Counted from the stretch's first letter, positions 1-8,196 are shown. The stretch is 64,000 nucleotides of DNA from Dermatophilaceae bacterium Soc4.6 (GCA_039889245.1 JAZGVH010000002.1:4682820-4746819), one strand, 5' to 3'. The notes: a model not told the origin generated them from the sequence alone. Program-made: numbers and translations.

Positions 1-441
1 TACTCCGCAAACGGTGGTCCCACGCGGTCTGCATACATGGTGCCTCGCGCGGATGGTCGTGTGGCAGGCGGTGTGACCTATGAACCGAACGTCGGGATAG
101 AGCGGGTGGAAGATCAGGCTATCGAGTCAATCCGACGTGGTCTGGCAGAGGTGTGTCCTGTTACAACAAGTTGGCCGGAGACGCGGCGTTGGGCTGGCAT
201 CCGTCCGGCGTCAATTGATGGAATACCGTATATCGGAGCGGTCGATTCAGGATCCCGGCTGATCGTTTGCGCTGGGCATCAGGGCTTGGGAGTCACGCTC
301 GCGCCAGTTAGTGCTCATCTTGTGGCCGTGCTTTTGGGATTGGTTAACGCGGGGGAAAGGGAAGTCCGTGCGCTAAATATTTGCAACCCAGCACGTCACA
401 AGCAGATTGTGAAGCGCAACGAGGGGTACGATCTCGCATGA
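1..441 (+). CDS. FAD-dependent amino-acid/amine oxidase (DAO family), C-terminal part
   Basis: The frame is open from base 1, so the gene begins upstream of the window; 146 residues are visible. The visible part looks like the C-terminal FAD- and substrate-binding half of the DAO family (glycine oxidase, D-amino acid oxidase, sarcosine oxidase). It has AYMVPRADGRVAGG, then WAGIRPASIDGIPYIG, the usual W-x-G-x-R-P...D-G-x-P-x-I-G block, and CAGHQGLGVTLAP near the flavin. Such enzymes oxidise a C-N bond to an imine, passing electrons to O2. The substrate cannot be read from this fragment. The stop overlaps the next start as ATGA, so it is the upstream member of the low-GC operon. The N-terminal Rossmann motif is outside the window. 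Confidence 0.8.
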   Translation, partial: YSANGGPTRSAYMVPRADGRVAGGVTYEPNVGIERVEDQAIESIRRGLAEVCPVTTSWPETRRWAGIRPASIDGIPYIGAVDSGSRLIVCAGHQGLGVTLAPVSAHLVAVLLGLVNAGEREVRALNICNPARHKQIVKRNEGYDLA

Positions 442-1037
442 ATCGGTTTGGCCGTGCCTGGAACTCTTCCTTTACCAAGTCAGGTCTGGTGGTCCTATGC
501 CTTCTACTAGTTGGACTCGTCATCTGGGGAAATGGTTTTCCGGTTCATTTTGACGTGAGTCAGGTTGGTGACCTCGGTACCTGGGTTTCAAGCGTCGGCA
601 CAGTCGCTGCGGTCGTCGTAGCTTTGCGTGAGTCCGCCTCTGCTCGGCGTGCGCAGCGAATCGACCAACTCTGTTCAGTAGCGGCATGGATGGACCTTGA
701 AAGGCGGGATGACGGCACGCCGAGGTGGACGGTTACGCTTCTCAACAATACGGCGTTTCCGATCTACAGATGGTTGGCAACGCCATCGGGATCCCACAAC
801 CACACGGGCTGGCATCTCTGCTCAAGCCGGCTCGGCCCGCTCGTGCCAGGGCCGACTCGTTACGAGATTCCGGCGTATCCTGGGGCAACTTTCATGGACG
901 CGGAACCGATCGAGGTAGCTTTCGAGGACCGAGAGGGAGGCATCTGGCTGCGCCACTCAAGTGGAGAGTTGTCCCGCAGCGAGACTTTGGTGTTAGCCCA
1001 CGGCACCACGCCCTGTGACGCCGCAAGTGGGAGTTGA
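438..1037 (+). CDS. Two-helix membrane protein with soluble beta-rich C-terminal domain, unknown function
   Basis: I chose ATG 438 because it overlaps the upstream stop as ATGA, matching the other junctions in this operon; a start 57 bases earlier is open but would overlap more. The 199-residue product has a hydrophobic helix at about residues 16-31, a second at about 46-63, then a basic stretch (RESASARRAQR) and a soluble, strand-rich domain of about 120 residues. I do not recognise the domain. The layout (two N-terminal helices, then a compact beta domain) resembles 2TM proteins often found beside NTPases in bacterial conflict systems; that is inference. Its stop overlaps the TTG start of the STAND protein, so the two are probably made together and may interact at the membrane. 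Confidence 0.7.
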   Translation: MNRFGRAWNSSFTKSGLVVLCLLLVGLVIWGNGFPVHFDVSQVGDLGTWVSSVGTVAAVVVALRESASARRAQRIDQLCSVAAWMDLERRDDGTPRWTVTLLNNTAFPIYRWLATPSGSHNHTGWHLCSSRLGPLVPGPTRYEIPAYPGATFMDAEPIEVAFEDREGGIWLRHSSGELSRSETLVLAHGTTPCDAASGS

Positions 1038-3655
1038 CTGCTGTGGAACCCCCCCGCCGTATTGATCCTCACGCGCCAGACAACGTGGACAGCCGGCGTA
1101 TGAGTCGACCGCCCCTTTCGCAAGTGGAGCAGACGTACCTTCGAAGCGTCGTTGAACTCATCACACATACACCGCCGGAATCGGGACAATTTGGCGATAT
1201 TAGGGACCCGCTTGGGGACCTTTGGATCGATCGCTCAATGGTCCCGCTCAGCCGAATAGCCGGCTCACCGCCAATTGACGACCAAGACAGTGTCGGCCTC
1301 CCTGTAGCTGAGCTGCTCGATGGTGAGCTCGGGGTAATTAGGCTGCTTGTCGGTGAACGTGGGGCTGGCAAGACCGCAATCACGAAATACCTGGGTGCCG
1401 TCCTAGCGCGGCAACTGTTTGGGGGGATGGGTACTGCATTTCCGATATTTGTCAATGCCAGCGAACTGCTTGCGGAACCTGGGGGTGACGCGGTAAACGT
1501 TCTTGCGCGGGCAGCCGCCGAGTCCGTGGTGGGGGTCACCGTCACTCAGGAGGTGATGAGTCGTCTGCTGGAGTCGGTTCAGTATCCGCTCGTTGTGTTC
1601 ATAGATGGCCTCGATCTCGTGCTGATGGAGTCAGATGGCGAGCACACCCGGGAGCGCGCGATCACGAGCCTAATCCGCACGTTGCAAGCGTCAAACGCTA
1701 ATGTCAGAATCGTAGCCACCTGTCGTGAAGACGTGTGGTTTGATCCAGATTTCGGTCTACGTCATCTGGGAGAGTCCTTCTTTCTGCGTCTATTCACTCC
1801 CCGAGACATTGCTTTAGCGATTCACCGATGGTGGGAGATTAGAGGCAGCCACGTCCTGACTCCTCCGGCGCTAATCGCTCAGATAACTGCGGATCGACAT
1901 CTGAGCAGACTCTGCAGGCTTCCACTAATGCTTAGTTTGGTGCTAGGTGTCGTCGAACGTAAGCGCCAATTGCCTGTGGGCGTGGGCGGACTTTGCGACG
2001 AGATCGCAAGGCGCTGTCTTGACGCTACTGAAGCCCAGTCCAGTAGCCAGTTCGGTTTGTCGCCGAGCGATTTTCGAGCAGAGCTCGAACAAATTTTGAG
2101 AGCTCTAGCTTGGAAGACAACTGAGCTAGCTAACAACAATGATAGGCAACTTGGCATCCTCGCTACGTCAGAAGTCCGGGACCGGATTTTGAACGTGATT
2201 GATAAGGGCGGGCGCACCGGAACCCTACGGTCTTCAACTGCCGTGGTCTCGTACTTGACCTTATTTCGCGAGGGTTTAGACTTTTTCGGCGAGGTAGTAC
2301 CGGACGGTTATGGTTTTCGGCAAAATGCCTTCCGCCTGTACTTCTCTGGACACCACTTAGCGTCGGCGACCACGATCGGCGTCCCTACTCTAAGTGAGGA
2401 TGGTCCGGCGGAATGCCTACGGGTCTGGGCGGAGGGGCAAGCACACACCCAGTCGATTGACAGCGTCCTCCTCTGGGTGGAAGATCTCTTCGAATTGAAT
2501 GCTGAGAGAAGCAATCTCCTGGCGGCAGAGTTGGTGGCTGTCGTACGCCGGGTAGCAGAGGAGACGAGGGCGGGTTGGATGCGACGTTGGAGTGGACGAG
2601 CGCTGAATGCCATGGTTTCGTTACGCGAGACACGGAATTGTGCGTTGGATCTGAGAATGCGCGCCGGCGACGTCTTGGCGGAGCTCGGCGATCCGTTGCT
2701 TTCGGAGGAGTCGCTGAGGGCTCGCTACGTCGATGTGCCGGCAGGACGCGCTCACATTGGCAAGCAGTTACCGCCGGTGACTACCGACCGCAAATATCAG
2801 AGGATTCATTGGGCGCCGGCCTTTGAGACAAATATCGGCCCGCTTCGTGTGTCAAAGTACCCGGTGACGAATTTCGAGTTCGGCCGGTTCATTGTGGCGG
2901 CGGGCTACGAGACCACGAGGTACTGGACGCAACAGGGTGACAGATGGCGTACTCAAGATGGCCCGTTTATCGATGAGCTTTCAAGCATTGTCGAGGCCTC
3001 CTTCGGAGTGCATTACTCGAAAGACGTTGAAGGTCGTTTTATGACGCTGCTTGACCACACAAATCTAGTCCACGAATTTTGTCAGACGCTTTTGCTGCGG
3101 AACCGGCCTCTTTACTGGCTCGACGCGAGATTTAACCATCCCAACCAGCCTGTCGTCGGGATCAACTGGTGGGAGGCATCAGCATATTGCTCATGGCTAA
3201 CTGAGGAATTGCGTGGCTCTAATGTCATAAGTGAAAGCGAAGTGTGTACTTTGCTTTCGGAGGAAGAGTGGGAGTACTGCGCTCGGGGTATTGGCAGGAG
3301 CTCATATCCTTGGGGCGACGACTGGACAGAGGACAGCGCTCACGTTCGACGTACGGATGGATGGCTTACGCGCTCGACGTCAATTGGAACGTTCCCATGG
3401 TCTTGTTCACCATTCGGCCTCCACTGCATGGTGGGTAATGTTTGGGAGTGGTGTAGTTCAAGTGCTCGAGAGTATGCAGTTGGTCCGTTCGCGGAGGTGA
3501 GCACCAATGTTCTAGATCGTGTGACGCGTGGTTCCTCGTGGTTGGCAAAGGAGCCGCTCACGCGTGATATTGCATTCCGGTCGTATGACCCTCCCTGCAA
3601 TGCATACGTCGATCTCAGCCTGCGTGTCGTCATCCGTTTGGAGATGAGCGAATGA
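1034..3655 (+). CDS. STAND/NACHT-like P-loop NTPase fused to FGE-sulfatase (SUMF1-like) domain
   Basis: 873 residues. The TTG start at 1034 gives a 4-base overlap with the previous stop; ATG 1100 is an alternative. A Walker A (GERGAGKT, about residues 107-114) is followed by a Walker B (PLVVFIDGLD, about 185-194) and a sensor-like ATCRED near 225, then a helical winged region, as in STAND (NACHT/AP-ATPase) switch NTPases. From about residue 565 to the end lies an FGE-sulfatase domain: LRVSKYPVTNFEFGRF, VVGINWWEASAYCSWL, LLSEEEWEYCARG, MVGNVWEWCSS and RGSSWL. Genuine formylglycine-generating enzymes oxidise a cysteine in sulfatases, but many bacterial members are binding or effector domains, and no sulfatase is visible here. 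The expected role is a nucleotide-driven switch whose FGE module binds or modifies a target. The domain assignments are firm; the role is unknown. Confidence 0.85.
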   Translation: MTAVEPPRRIDPHAPDNVDSRRMSRPPLSQVEQTYLRSVVELITHTPPESGQFGDIRDPLGDLWIDRSMVPLSRIAGSPPIDDQDSVGLPVAELLDGELGVIRLLVGERGAGKTAITKYLGAVLARQLFGGMGTAFPIFVNASELLAEPGGDAVNVLARAAAESVVGVTVTQEVMSRLLESVQYPLVVFIDGLDLVLMESDGEHTRERAITSLIRTLQASNANVRIVATCREDVWFDPDFGLRHLGESFFLRLFTPRDIALAIHRWWEIRGSHVLTPPALIAQITADRHLSRLCRLPLMLSLVLGVVERKRQLPVGVGGLCDEIARRCLDATEAQSSSQFGLSPSDFRAELEQILRALAWKTTELANNNDRQLGILATSEVRDRILNVIDKGGRTGTLRSSTAVVSYLTLFREGLDFFGEVVPDGYGFRQNAFRLYFSGHHLASATTIGVPTLSEDGPAECLRVWAEGQAHTQSIDSVLLWVEDLFELNAERSNLLAAELVAVVRRVAEETRAGWMRRWSGRALNAMVSLRETRNCALDLRMRAGDVLAELGDPLLSEESLRARYVDVPAGRAHIGKQLPPVTTDRKYQRIHWAPAFETNIGPLRVSKYPVTNFEFGRFIVAAGYETTRYWTQQGDRWRTQDGPFIDELSSIVEASFGVHYSKDVEGRFMTLLDHTNLVHEFCQTLLLRNRPLYWLDARFNHPNQPVVGINWWEASAYCSWLTEELRGSNVISESEVCTLLSEEEWEYCARGIGRSSYPWGDDWTEDSAHVRRTDGWLTRSTSIGTFPWSCSPFGLHCMVGNVWEWCSSSAREYAVGPFAEVSTNVLDRVTRGSSWLAKEPLTRDIAFRSYDPPCNAYVDLSLRVVIRLEMSE

Positions 3656-4770
3656 TCAACGGTGCGAATTCAGACCTGTCACTGACCTCGGACGAGCGTT
3701 CAGCGTTAAGCGCTGGCTGGAACTTGGCTGATGCCCATGCCCGCCAAGAAATGTCCCCATCGGAGATTCGTAGTATCCGAGAGCGAATGGGGGAGATGTT
3801 TGTTCTAGCGAGTCAGGCTGACTATGCCTTGCTGGAGCAGGAGAGTTCGGCAGCGTTCTTACTGTCCATGGGCCAGAACCCCGGAAAATCTCGCCGCATA
3901 GCCGTGTACTCGTCCTCAGTCGCCTCTATGATTGTGGCTCGCATGTTGAGGAATCGAGGCGCGAGTGTTCGGCTCACCTGCCCCACGTTTGATAATGTCT
4001 ATGCTTTATTAGTGGGCGAGGGATTAGATGTCAAACCGCGAATTGGACTCGCTGAACTTGAGGTCACCTCAGACGCGGACGCAATATTCGAAGTCACGCC
4101 AAACAACCCCACCGGCCAGTTTTTGGATCCTACTGAGCTTTCCAAACTGGCCCGAAGGTGCGCAGACGCAGGACAGGTTTTGATCCTCGACCAAAGCTTC
4201 AAGGGACAGGTTGAGGAGGCCTGTTTTGACCATTATGGGCTTTTAGACTCGTCTGGCGTGAGCTACGTGGTTATAGAGGACACCGGCAAGCTGTGGCCCA
4301 CGCTAGATCTCAAGGTGGCATTCTTGGTCTGCAGCGGCGACCTCCTTCAAGAGGTTGAGCTTATAGTAGACGATGTTCTTCTGAACGTATCGCCTTTCTT
4401 GTTGCAGCTCGTGCTCGAATACTCGCGGTATAGCATTGCAGATAATTTCGCATCTATACGTGGCCTGATTCGAGAGAATCGCCAAATTCTCCGTGCGTGC
4501 CTTAAGGACGTTGTCCAAGTGGCGGTCGCTTATCCTGAATCGACGATTGGTGTTGAAGTGCTCGATCTTAATGTGGGGACATCGCATGAACATTTGGCGA
4601 TGCTCGACCGCTCGGGTATTGCTGCCCTAGATACAAGGAAATTCTATTGGTCGTCTGAAGCAGCTGCACCCTCGCAGATTCGACTCGCGTTGTGCCGGGA
4701 GCCGGATCTCTTCCGGGCGGCACGAGATCGTCTGGTCGACTTGTGGACGGTGGCTGGAGTACCTCAGTGA
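3652..4770 (+). CDS. PLP-dependent aminotransferase, class I/II fold
   Basis: 372 residues; ATG 3652 overlaps the upstream stop as ATGA. The fold-type I signature is clear: TPNNPTG at about residues 147-153, the PLP-nitrogen aspartate in LILDQSFKGQ (about D180), the Schiff-base lysine in IEDTGKLWP (about K213), and a C-terminal substrate arginine in SQIRLALCREPD. Relatives include histidinol-phosphate, aspartate and threonine-phosphate decarboxylase-like enzymes. The substrate is not evident, and the region after the lysine (LDLKVAFLV) diverges from the common R-x-G-Y. Its place beside two flavin oxidases suggests a small amine or amino acid is made or modified in this cluster. This is inference from context. 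Confidence 0.85.
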   Translation: MINGANSDLSLTSDERSALSAGWNLADAHARQEMSPSEIRSIRERMGEMFVLASQADYALLEQESSAAFLLSMGQNPGKSRRIAVYSSSVASMIVARMLRNRGASVRLTCPTFDNVYALLVGEGLDVKPRIGLAELEVTSDADAIFEVTPNNPTGQFLDPTELSKLARRCADAGQVLILDQSFKGQVEEACFDHYGLLDSSGVSYVVIEDTGKLWPTLDLKVAFLVCSGDLLQEVELIVDDVLLNVSPFLLQLVLEYSRYSIADNFASIRGLIRENRQILRACLKDVVQVAVAYPESTIGVEVLDLNVGTSHEHLAMLDRSGIAALDTRKFYWSSEAAAPSQIRLALCREPDLFRAARDRLVDLWTVAGVPQ

Positions 4771-6062
4771 CGTCGGTGGATCATGGTGGACCGCTTTTTT
4801 ACGCGGCCAACTCTGACGAGTTCCGATCCACGGTGAGTGTGTTCAACGGTCGGTCGGAGGTCCTCGGACGCTATGCGGCGTGGCCCTCGACGCCGCAGGA
4901 GTTGCAGGGTTGCGTTGACAGAGCCCGGAAATCGGGGATGTCCGTGTCCATCCGTGGTGGCGGTCACGGAATAGCGGGGCGGGCGCTTTCGGGGGATTTG
5001 ATAATTGATATGCGTAAGTTTCGGAATATGACGGATTCCGGCGAGACGGTGAAGGTAGGCGCTGGCTGTACCTGGGCGGAGCTTGACCATTTTGGTGCGT
5101 CTCGGGGATGGGTGGTTCCAGGGGGAACCGTATCAACGACCGGCGTGGCAGGCCTGGCATTGGGTGGGGGCGTCGGATGGTTGCTGCCCACCTACGGCCT
5201 TACGTGCGACAGCTTAGTAGGCCTGAAAGGAGTGACAGGCCTGGCTGAGGACGCTCGAATCGACGATGCCTACGACGCTGTAGCGATGAAGCTTGCGCGT
5301 GGGTTTGGGCATGGCTGGCTGGCCATCCATGAGTTCGAGTTCGTGCATCACCCCCTTCCGACACGAATTGAATTTGGTTCCATTGAATATCGCGAGGAGG
5401 ACGCTTACGATGTCCTGCATGCGCTGTCGACAGCGTCTGGCGCTTGTCCCGACAGTATCAATTGGAGTCCAGCCCTGATACGGCGTTCCGATCGAAGCTT
5501 CGTATCTGTCGACGGTATGTCGTTTGGTTCGATTTCGTTCGGGGACTGGATTCGGTCAGTGTGTCCTGTGACGCCATCCTCTACATCGTTCAGAACGGGG
5601 TCCTACTGCGATCTTCAGCGAATGCTGGACAACCCCGCTCGCTGGGGGCAGCGGTCGGCTTGGCGGTCACTGTTTGTTCGGAACCTTCCGGATGAGGCGA
5701 TCGCTGAGTTGGTGCGGGTGTTCGAGCAATCAAAGGTTGAGACCCTGCAGATCTTTGTCGAGCGTATGACTGGAGTGGTAAAAGGTCCGCGCTTCCCTAG
5801 TGATTTTGCGCTTAGAGATGCAAACTTCGACATCCTAATGGCGGCTAGTTGGAGCGATCCTGGTGCGGATCGAGCATCAGTCGAGTGGCTTGATGATGCT
5901 AAAGAAGCAATTCTTTCGAAGTTGGCTGAATCGGCGTTTTCAGCGACCTACTCAAATTATGCCGCGAAGACCGAGCGGGTGATACCTTCAGGTGTTCGAG
6001 CGTCCCTTGACAGAGTAATTGAGCGGTACGATCCGGATCGGTTGTTCAAGTCATGCTATTAA
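4767..6062 (+). CDS. FAD-binding PCMH/berberine-bridge-type oxidoreductase, divergent
   Basis: I chose GTG 4767, which overlaps the previous stop as GTGA and continues the pattern of the operon; a longer frame from 4692 would run deep into the aminotransferase. The 431-residue product opens with the PCMH-type FAD domain: AWPSTPQELQGCVDRARK, then RGGGHGIAG whose His67 is the usual covalent flavin attachment, and GGTVSTTGVAGLALGGGVGW. The second covalent anchor of bicovalent berberine-bridge enzymes, a cysteine before the T-V-G motif, is glycine here. The conserved W-A-L-R-G-G-G-G-N-F-G segment is replaced by KLARGFGHGWLA. The C-terminus ends RYDPDRLFKSCY, like the BBE domain. It probably oxidises a small organic molecule with O2; the substrate is unknown. 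Confidence 0.8.
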   Translation: MTSVDHGGPLFYAANSDEFRSTVSVFNGRSEVLGRYAAWPSTPQELQGCVDRARKSGMSVSIRGGGHGIAGRALSGDLIIDMRKFRNMTDSGETVKVGAGCTWAELDHFGASRGWVVPGGTVSTTGVAGLALGGGVGWLLPTYGLTCDSLVGLKGVTGLAEDARIDDAYDAVAMKLARGFGHGWLAIHEFEFVHHPLPTRIEFGSIEYREEDAYDVLHALSTASGACPDSINWSPALIRRSDRSFVSVDGMSFGSISFGDWIRSVCPVTPSSTSFRTGSYCDLQRMLDNPARWGQRSAWRSLFVRNLPDEAIAELVRVFEQSKVETLQIFVERMTGVVKGPRFPSDFALRDANFDILMAASWSDPGADRASVEWLDDAKEAILSKLAESAFSATYSNYAAKTERVIPSGVRASLDRVIERYDPDRLFKSCY

Positions 6063-6087
6063 TGGCAGAACGACTTTCCGCAAAACG

Positions 6088-6687
6088 ATGATCGATGCGC
6101 GGTTTGTATTTCTTGGAGCAGCGATTAGTCTGTTCGGGAGCTCCATATATGCGCGTCGCACACTTCGTGGACTAACGAAGCCTAACCGTGTAACGTGGCT
6201 CCTATGGTTTCTTGTGCCAATCATTATCGCGGGCGTGCAGCTAGCTAACGGTGTCGGCTTCTCAGTCGTGATGACACTATCGGTCGCAGCTGGCCCCCTG
6301 TTGATCTTTACGGTCTCACTTGTAAACGATAGTGCTTACTGGCATGTTGGCCGATTTGATTTCGCGTGCGGGGCTGCAGCTATCGGTGCGCTTGCTTTGT
6401 GGACTCAATCGCACGACCCTGTTGTTGTTGTTTGCCTCGCCATCGCCGCGGACCTCGCAGCTGGTATACCGACTCTTTTAAAGGCGTTTAGGTTTCCGGA
6501 GACAGAAAGTCCAGAAGCTTACTTCTGTGGATTTATCAACGGCTCGATTACCATATTATCGCTCCAACGATGGGATTGGATCAGTGTCCTGTTCCCTGGC
6601 TATATCCTTCTGCTGACCGCCACATTATTTTGCCTTATCCATTTCAGCTTGGGCAGACGAATATTGGGCGGGGCGCCCTTGGGCTAG
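6088..6687 (+). CDS. Polytopic membrane protein, about seven helices, unknown function
   Basis: I chose ATG 6088, 25 bases after the preceding stop; an earlier in-frame start at 6019 would add a polar, non-membrane stretch overlapping the oxidase. The 199-residue product is almost entirely hydrophobic, with about seven predicted helices beginning near residues 5, 36, 58, 92, 113, 149 and 168. A TKPNRVTWLLWF motif lies after the first helix. Small membrane proteins with this pattern occur as uncharacterised transporters or scaffolds; I cannot name a family with confidence. As the last gene of the low-GC operon it could export or sense the product of the enzymes upstream. Codon use is A/T-richer than in the rest of the window. 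Confidence 0.6.
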   Translation: MIDARFVFLGAAISLFGSSIYARRTLRGLTKPNRVTWLLWFLVPIIIAGVQLANGVGFSVVMTLSVAAGPLLIFTVSLVNDSAYWHVGRFDFACGAAAIGALALWTQSHDPVVVVCLAIAADLAAGIPTLLKAFRFPETESPEAYFCGFINGSITILSLQRWDWISVLFPGYILLLTATLFCLIHFSLGRRILGGAPLG

Positions 6688-6789
6688 TAGTAGCGACCTT
6701 AGACGCAGCGAGAGCTTGCGGGTGCGCAACTTTGTTTGCCGCAGGAGGTGAGAGGTCTCCTCCGGCTGCCTCAGCTCATTGCAGTTCAG

Positions 6790-7911
6790 CTAATTGGCGC
6801 CCTCGGCAATACGGGAGAGGGCGGCAGCGATCTGGGCGTCCCTGCCCTGGGCCGCGTGCTGGTAGCGCAAGGCGGCTTGTGGGGTGGAGTGCCCGAGACG
6901 GTTCATTAGCTCGGCGAGGGTTGCCCCCGTCTGGGCGGCGAGCACGGCTCCCGTGTGACGGAGGTCGTGCCAGCGCAGGTCGGGCCGTCCGGCAGCTTCG
7001 CGGGCTCGGTAGAACACGCGGTAGAGCGTGGAGGGGGCCAGTGTGCTCGTCCCGTCGGCCGCTGGGAACAGCAGTCCATCGCGCCCGATCGTGCTGCTCG
7101 AGAGGTGCTCTCGCACGAGTGGCATGAGGTGAGGTGGGATGGCGACGTCGCGGATCCCTGCGGCGCTCTTGGGAGTTCCCACGATGACTTTGCCCTCGGC
7201 TCGGACCGCCCCCCGGCGGACGTGGATGAGGCCAGAGGTCAGGTCGAGGTCTCGTCGCCTCAGCTCCACCAGTTCGCCGAAGCGCAGGGCACACCAGGAG
7301 GCGAGCAACGTCATGAGCCGGTAGCGCGGGGGCATCTCGCGGACGATGTCTTCGAGCTCGGCGAGGGTGGCTGGTTTGATGGTCTTGACCCGCTTGGCGG
7401 CGCCCGCCCCGGTAATGTGGCAGGGGTTCGCCACCATCTCCTCGTCCTGCACTGCGGTGGCCAGGATGGCCCGGAGCAGCGAGTACGAGTGGGCGCGCAG
7501 GGTGGGTTTGGTCTCGTCGAGGCTGGCGTGCCAGCGGCGGACCATCGCGGGAGTGATGTCCCGGAGCGGTGTGTCGTCCAGGGGCGCGAGTTGGTAGCGC
7601 AGGAGGGACCCGTAGTGCTGCCGGGTACGAGGCTTGAGGTCGCGGTCGGCGAGCCAGGTCTTGGCGTAGGCGCCGAAGGTCAGCGGTCCCCGGATCCGCG
7701 CTTCGCGGTCACGTGGGGGAGTCCATGAGCCGGCAACGATGAGACGTCGTTCGTCGGTCAGCCACGCCTCGGCGTCCATCCGAGTCTCGAACGTGTGCGG
7801 CGCGTTGTGAAGCGAGGTGTCCGGTCCGGTGTAGCGCGCCCGGTAGCGCTTGCTCGGCAGCTTGGTCATCTGTCCGAAGGCCCGCTTCTGCGCCACTATC
7901 GTCCTTCCCAC
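6790..7911 (-). CDS. int: Tyrosine recombinase/integrase
   Basis: 373 residues on the minus strand. An N-terminal AP2-like arm-binding region (YRARYTGPD...FETRMDAEAWL), a SAM-like core-binding domain from about residue 78 (LTFGAYAKTWLADRDLKPRT) and a C-terminal catalytic domain are visible. Catalytic residues are present: the arginine in CALRFGE, H-x-x-R in HDLRHTG, GHS, and the nucleophile tyrosine in ALRYQHAA. This is the usual integrase of actinobacterial prophages and integrative conjugative elements. It faces the low-GC operon end to end, with 102 bases between, which suggests that it mobilised that cassette or the material at 7.9-11.8 kb. A pair of 11-bp direct repeats lies just upstream of its start. 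Confidence 0.93.
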   Translation of the reverse strand: MGRTIVAQKRAFGQMTKLPSKRYRARYTGPDTSLHNAPHTFETRMDAEAWLTDERRLIVAGSWTPPRDREARIRGPLTFGAYAKTWLADRDLKPRTRQHYGSLLRYQLAPLDDTPLRDITPAMVRRWHASLDETKPTLRAHSYSLLRAILATAVQDEEMVANPCHITGAGAAKRVKTIKPATLAELEDIVREMPPRYRLMTLLASWCALRFGELVELRRRDLDLTSGLIHVRRGAVRAEGKVIVGTPKSAAGIRDVAIPPHLMPLVREHLSSSTIGRDGLLFPAADGTSTLAPSTLYRVFYRAREAAGRPDLRWHDLRHTGAVLAAQTGATLAELMNRLGHSTPQAALRYQHAAQGRDAQIAAALSRIAEGAN

Positions 7912-7922
7912 ATCCGCGTTTT

Positions 7923-7944
7923 CGTGTCGGATACGTGTCGGATG
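7923..7944. repeat. Tandem 11-bp doublet, copy 1 (candidate integrase arm site)
   Basis: CGTGTCGGATA is followed directly by CGTGTCGGATG. It lies 11 bases upstream of the integrase start codon. Related doublets occur at 8147, 11737 and 54034. Direct repeats of this size and spacing beside int are typical of arm-type integrase or excisionase sites; the role is inferred. Confidence 0.55.
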
Positions 7945-8096
7945 AGAGTGTAAACGGGTCCACGTGTGACCACTAGTGTCCTGGGCTACTGGTTCTTATA
8001 CCAGCAGGTCAGCGGCCTGCGCAGGAGGTCGTCGGCCAGGTTCCGGATAGGGGCTGAAACCTGTTTCAAACCCAGTATCGCCCACCAGCACGAAAC

Positions 8097-8130
8097 GGCC
8101 CCTGACCTGCGGAAACGCAGAGCAGGGGCC
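8097..8130. terminator. Two-part perfect hairpin
   Basis: An outer 8-bp stem (GGCCCCTG / CAGGGGCC) encloses an inner 5-bp stem (CTGCG / CGCAG) closed by a GAAA tetraloop. TTCGTCGT follows on the + strand. It separates the integrase promoter side from the small gene at 8197 and could stop transcription in either direction. It has no long T tract, so it may instead be an RNA element. Confidence 0.5.
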
Positions 8131-8146
8131 TTCGTCGTAACCGCCA

Positions 8147-8168
8147 CGTGTCCGATACGTGTCCGATG
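8147..8168. repeat. Tandem 11-bp doublet, copy 2
   Basis: CGTGTCCGATA is followed by CGTGTCCGATG. It is identical to copy 1 except that one G is C in each half, so both halves changed together. It lies 28 bases before the start of the small gene at 8197. Confidence 0.55.
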
Positions 8169-8196
8169 AGGGACGCTCTCCTCTGGAGGAGCAGCC

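Noticed and set aside
8040..8100. A stretch ending CGCCCACCA that looks like a tRNA or tmRNA 3' end
   Set aside because: No cloverleaf or tmRNA fold could be built upstream of it.
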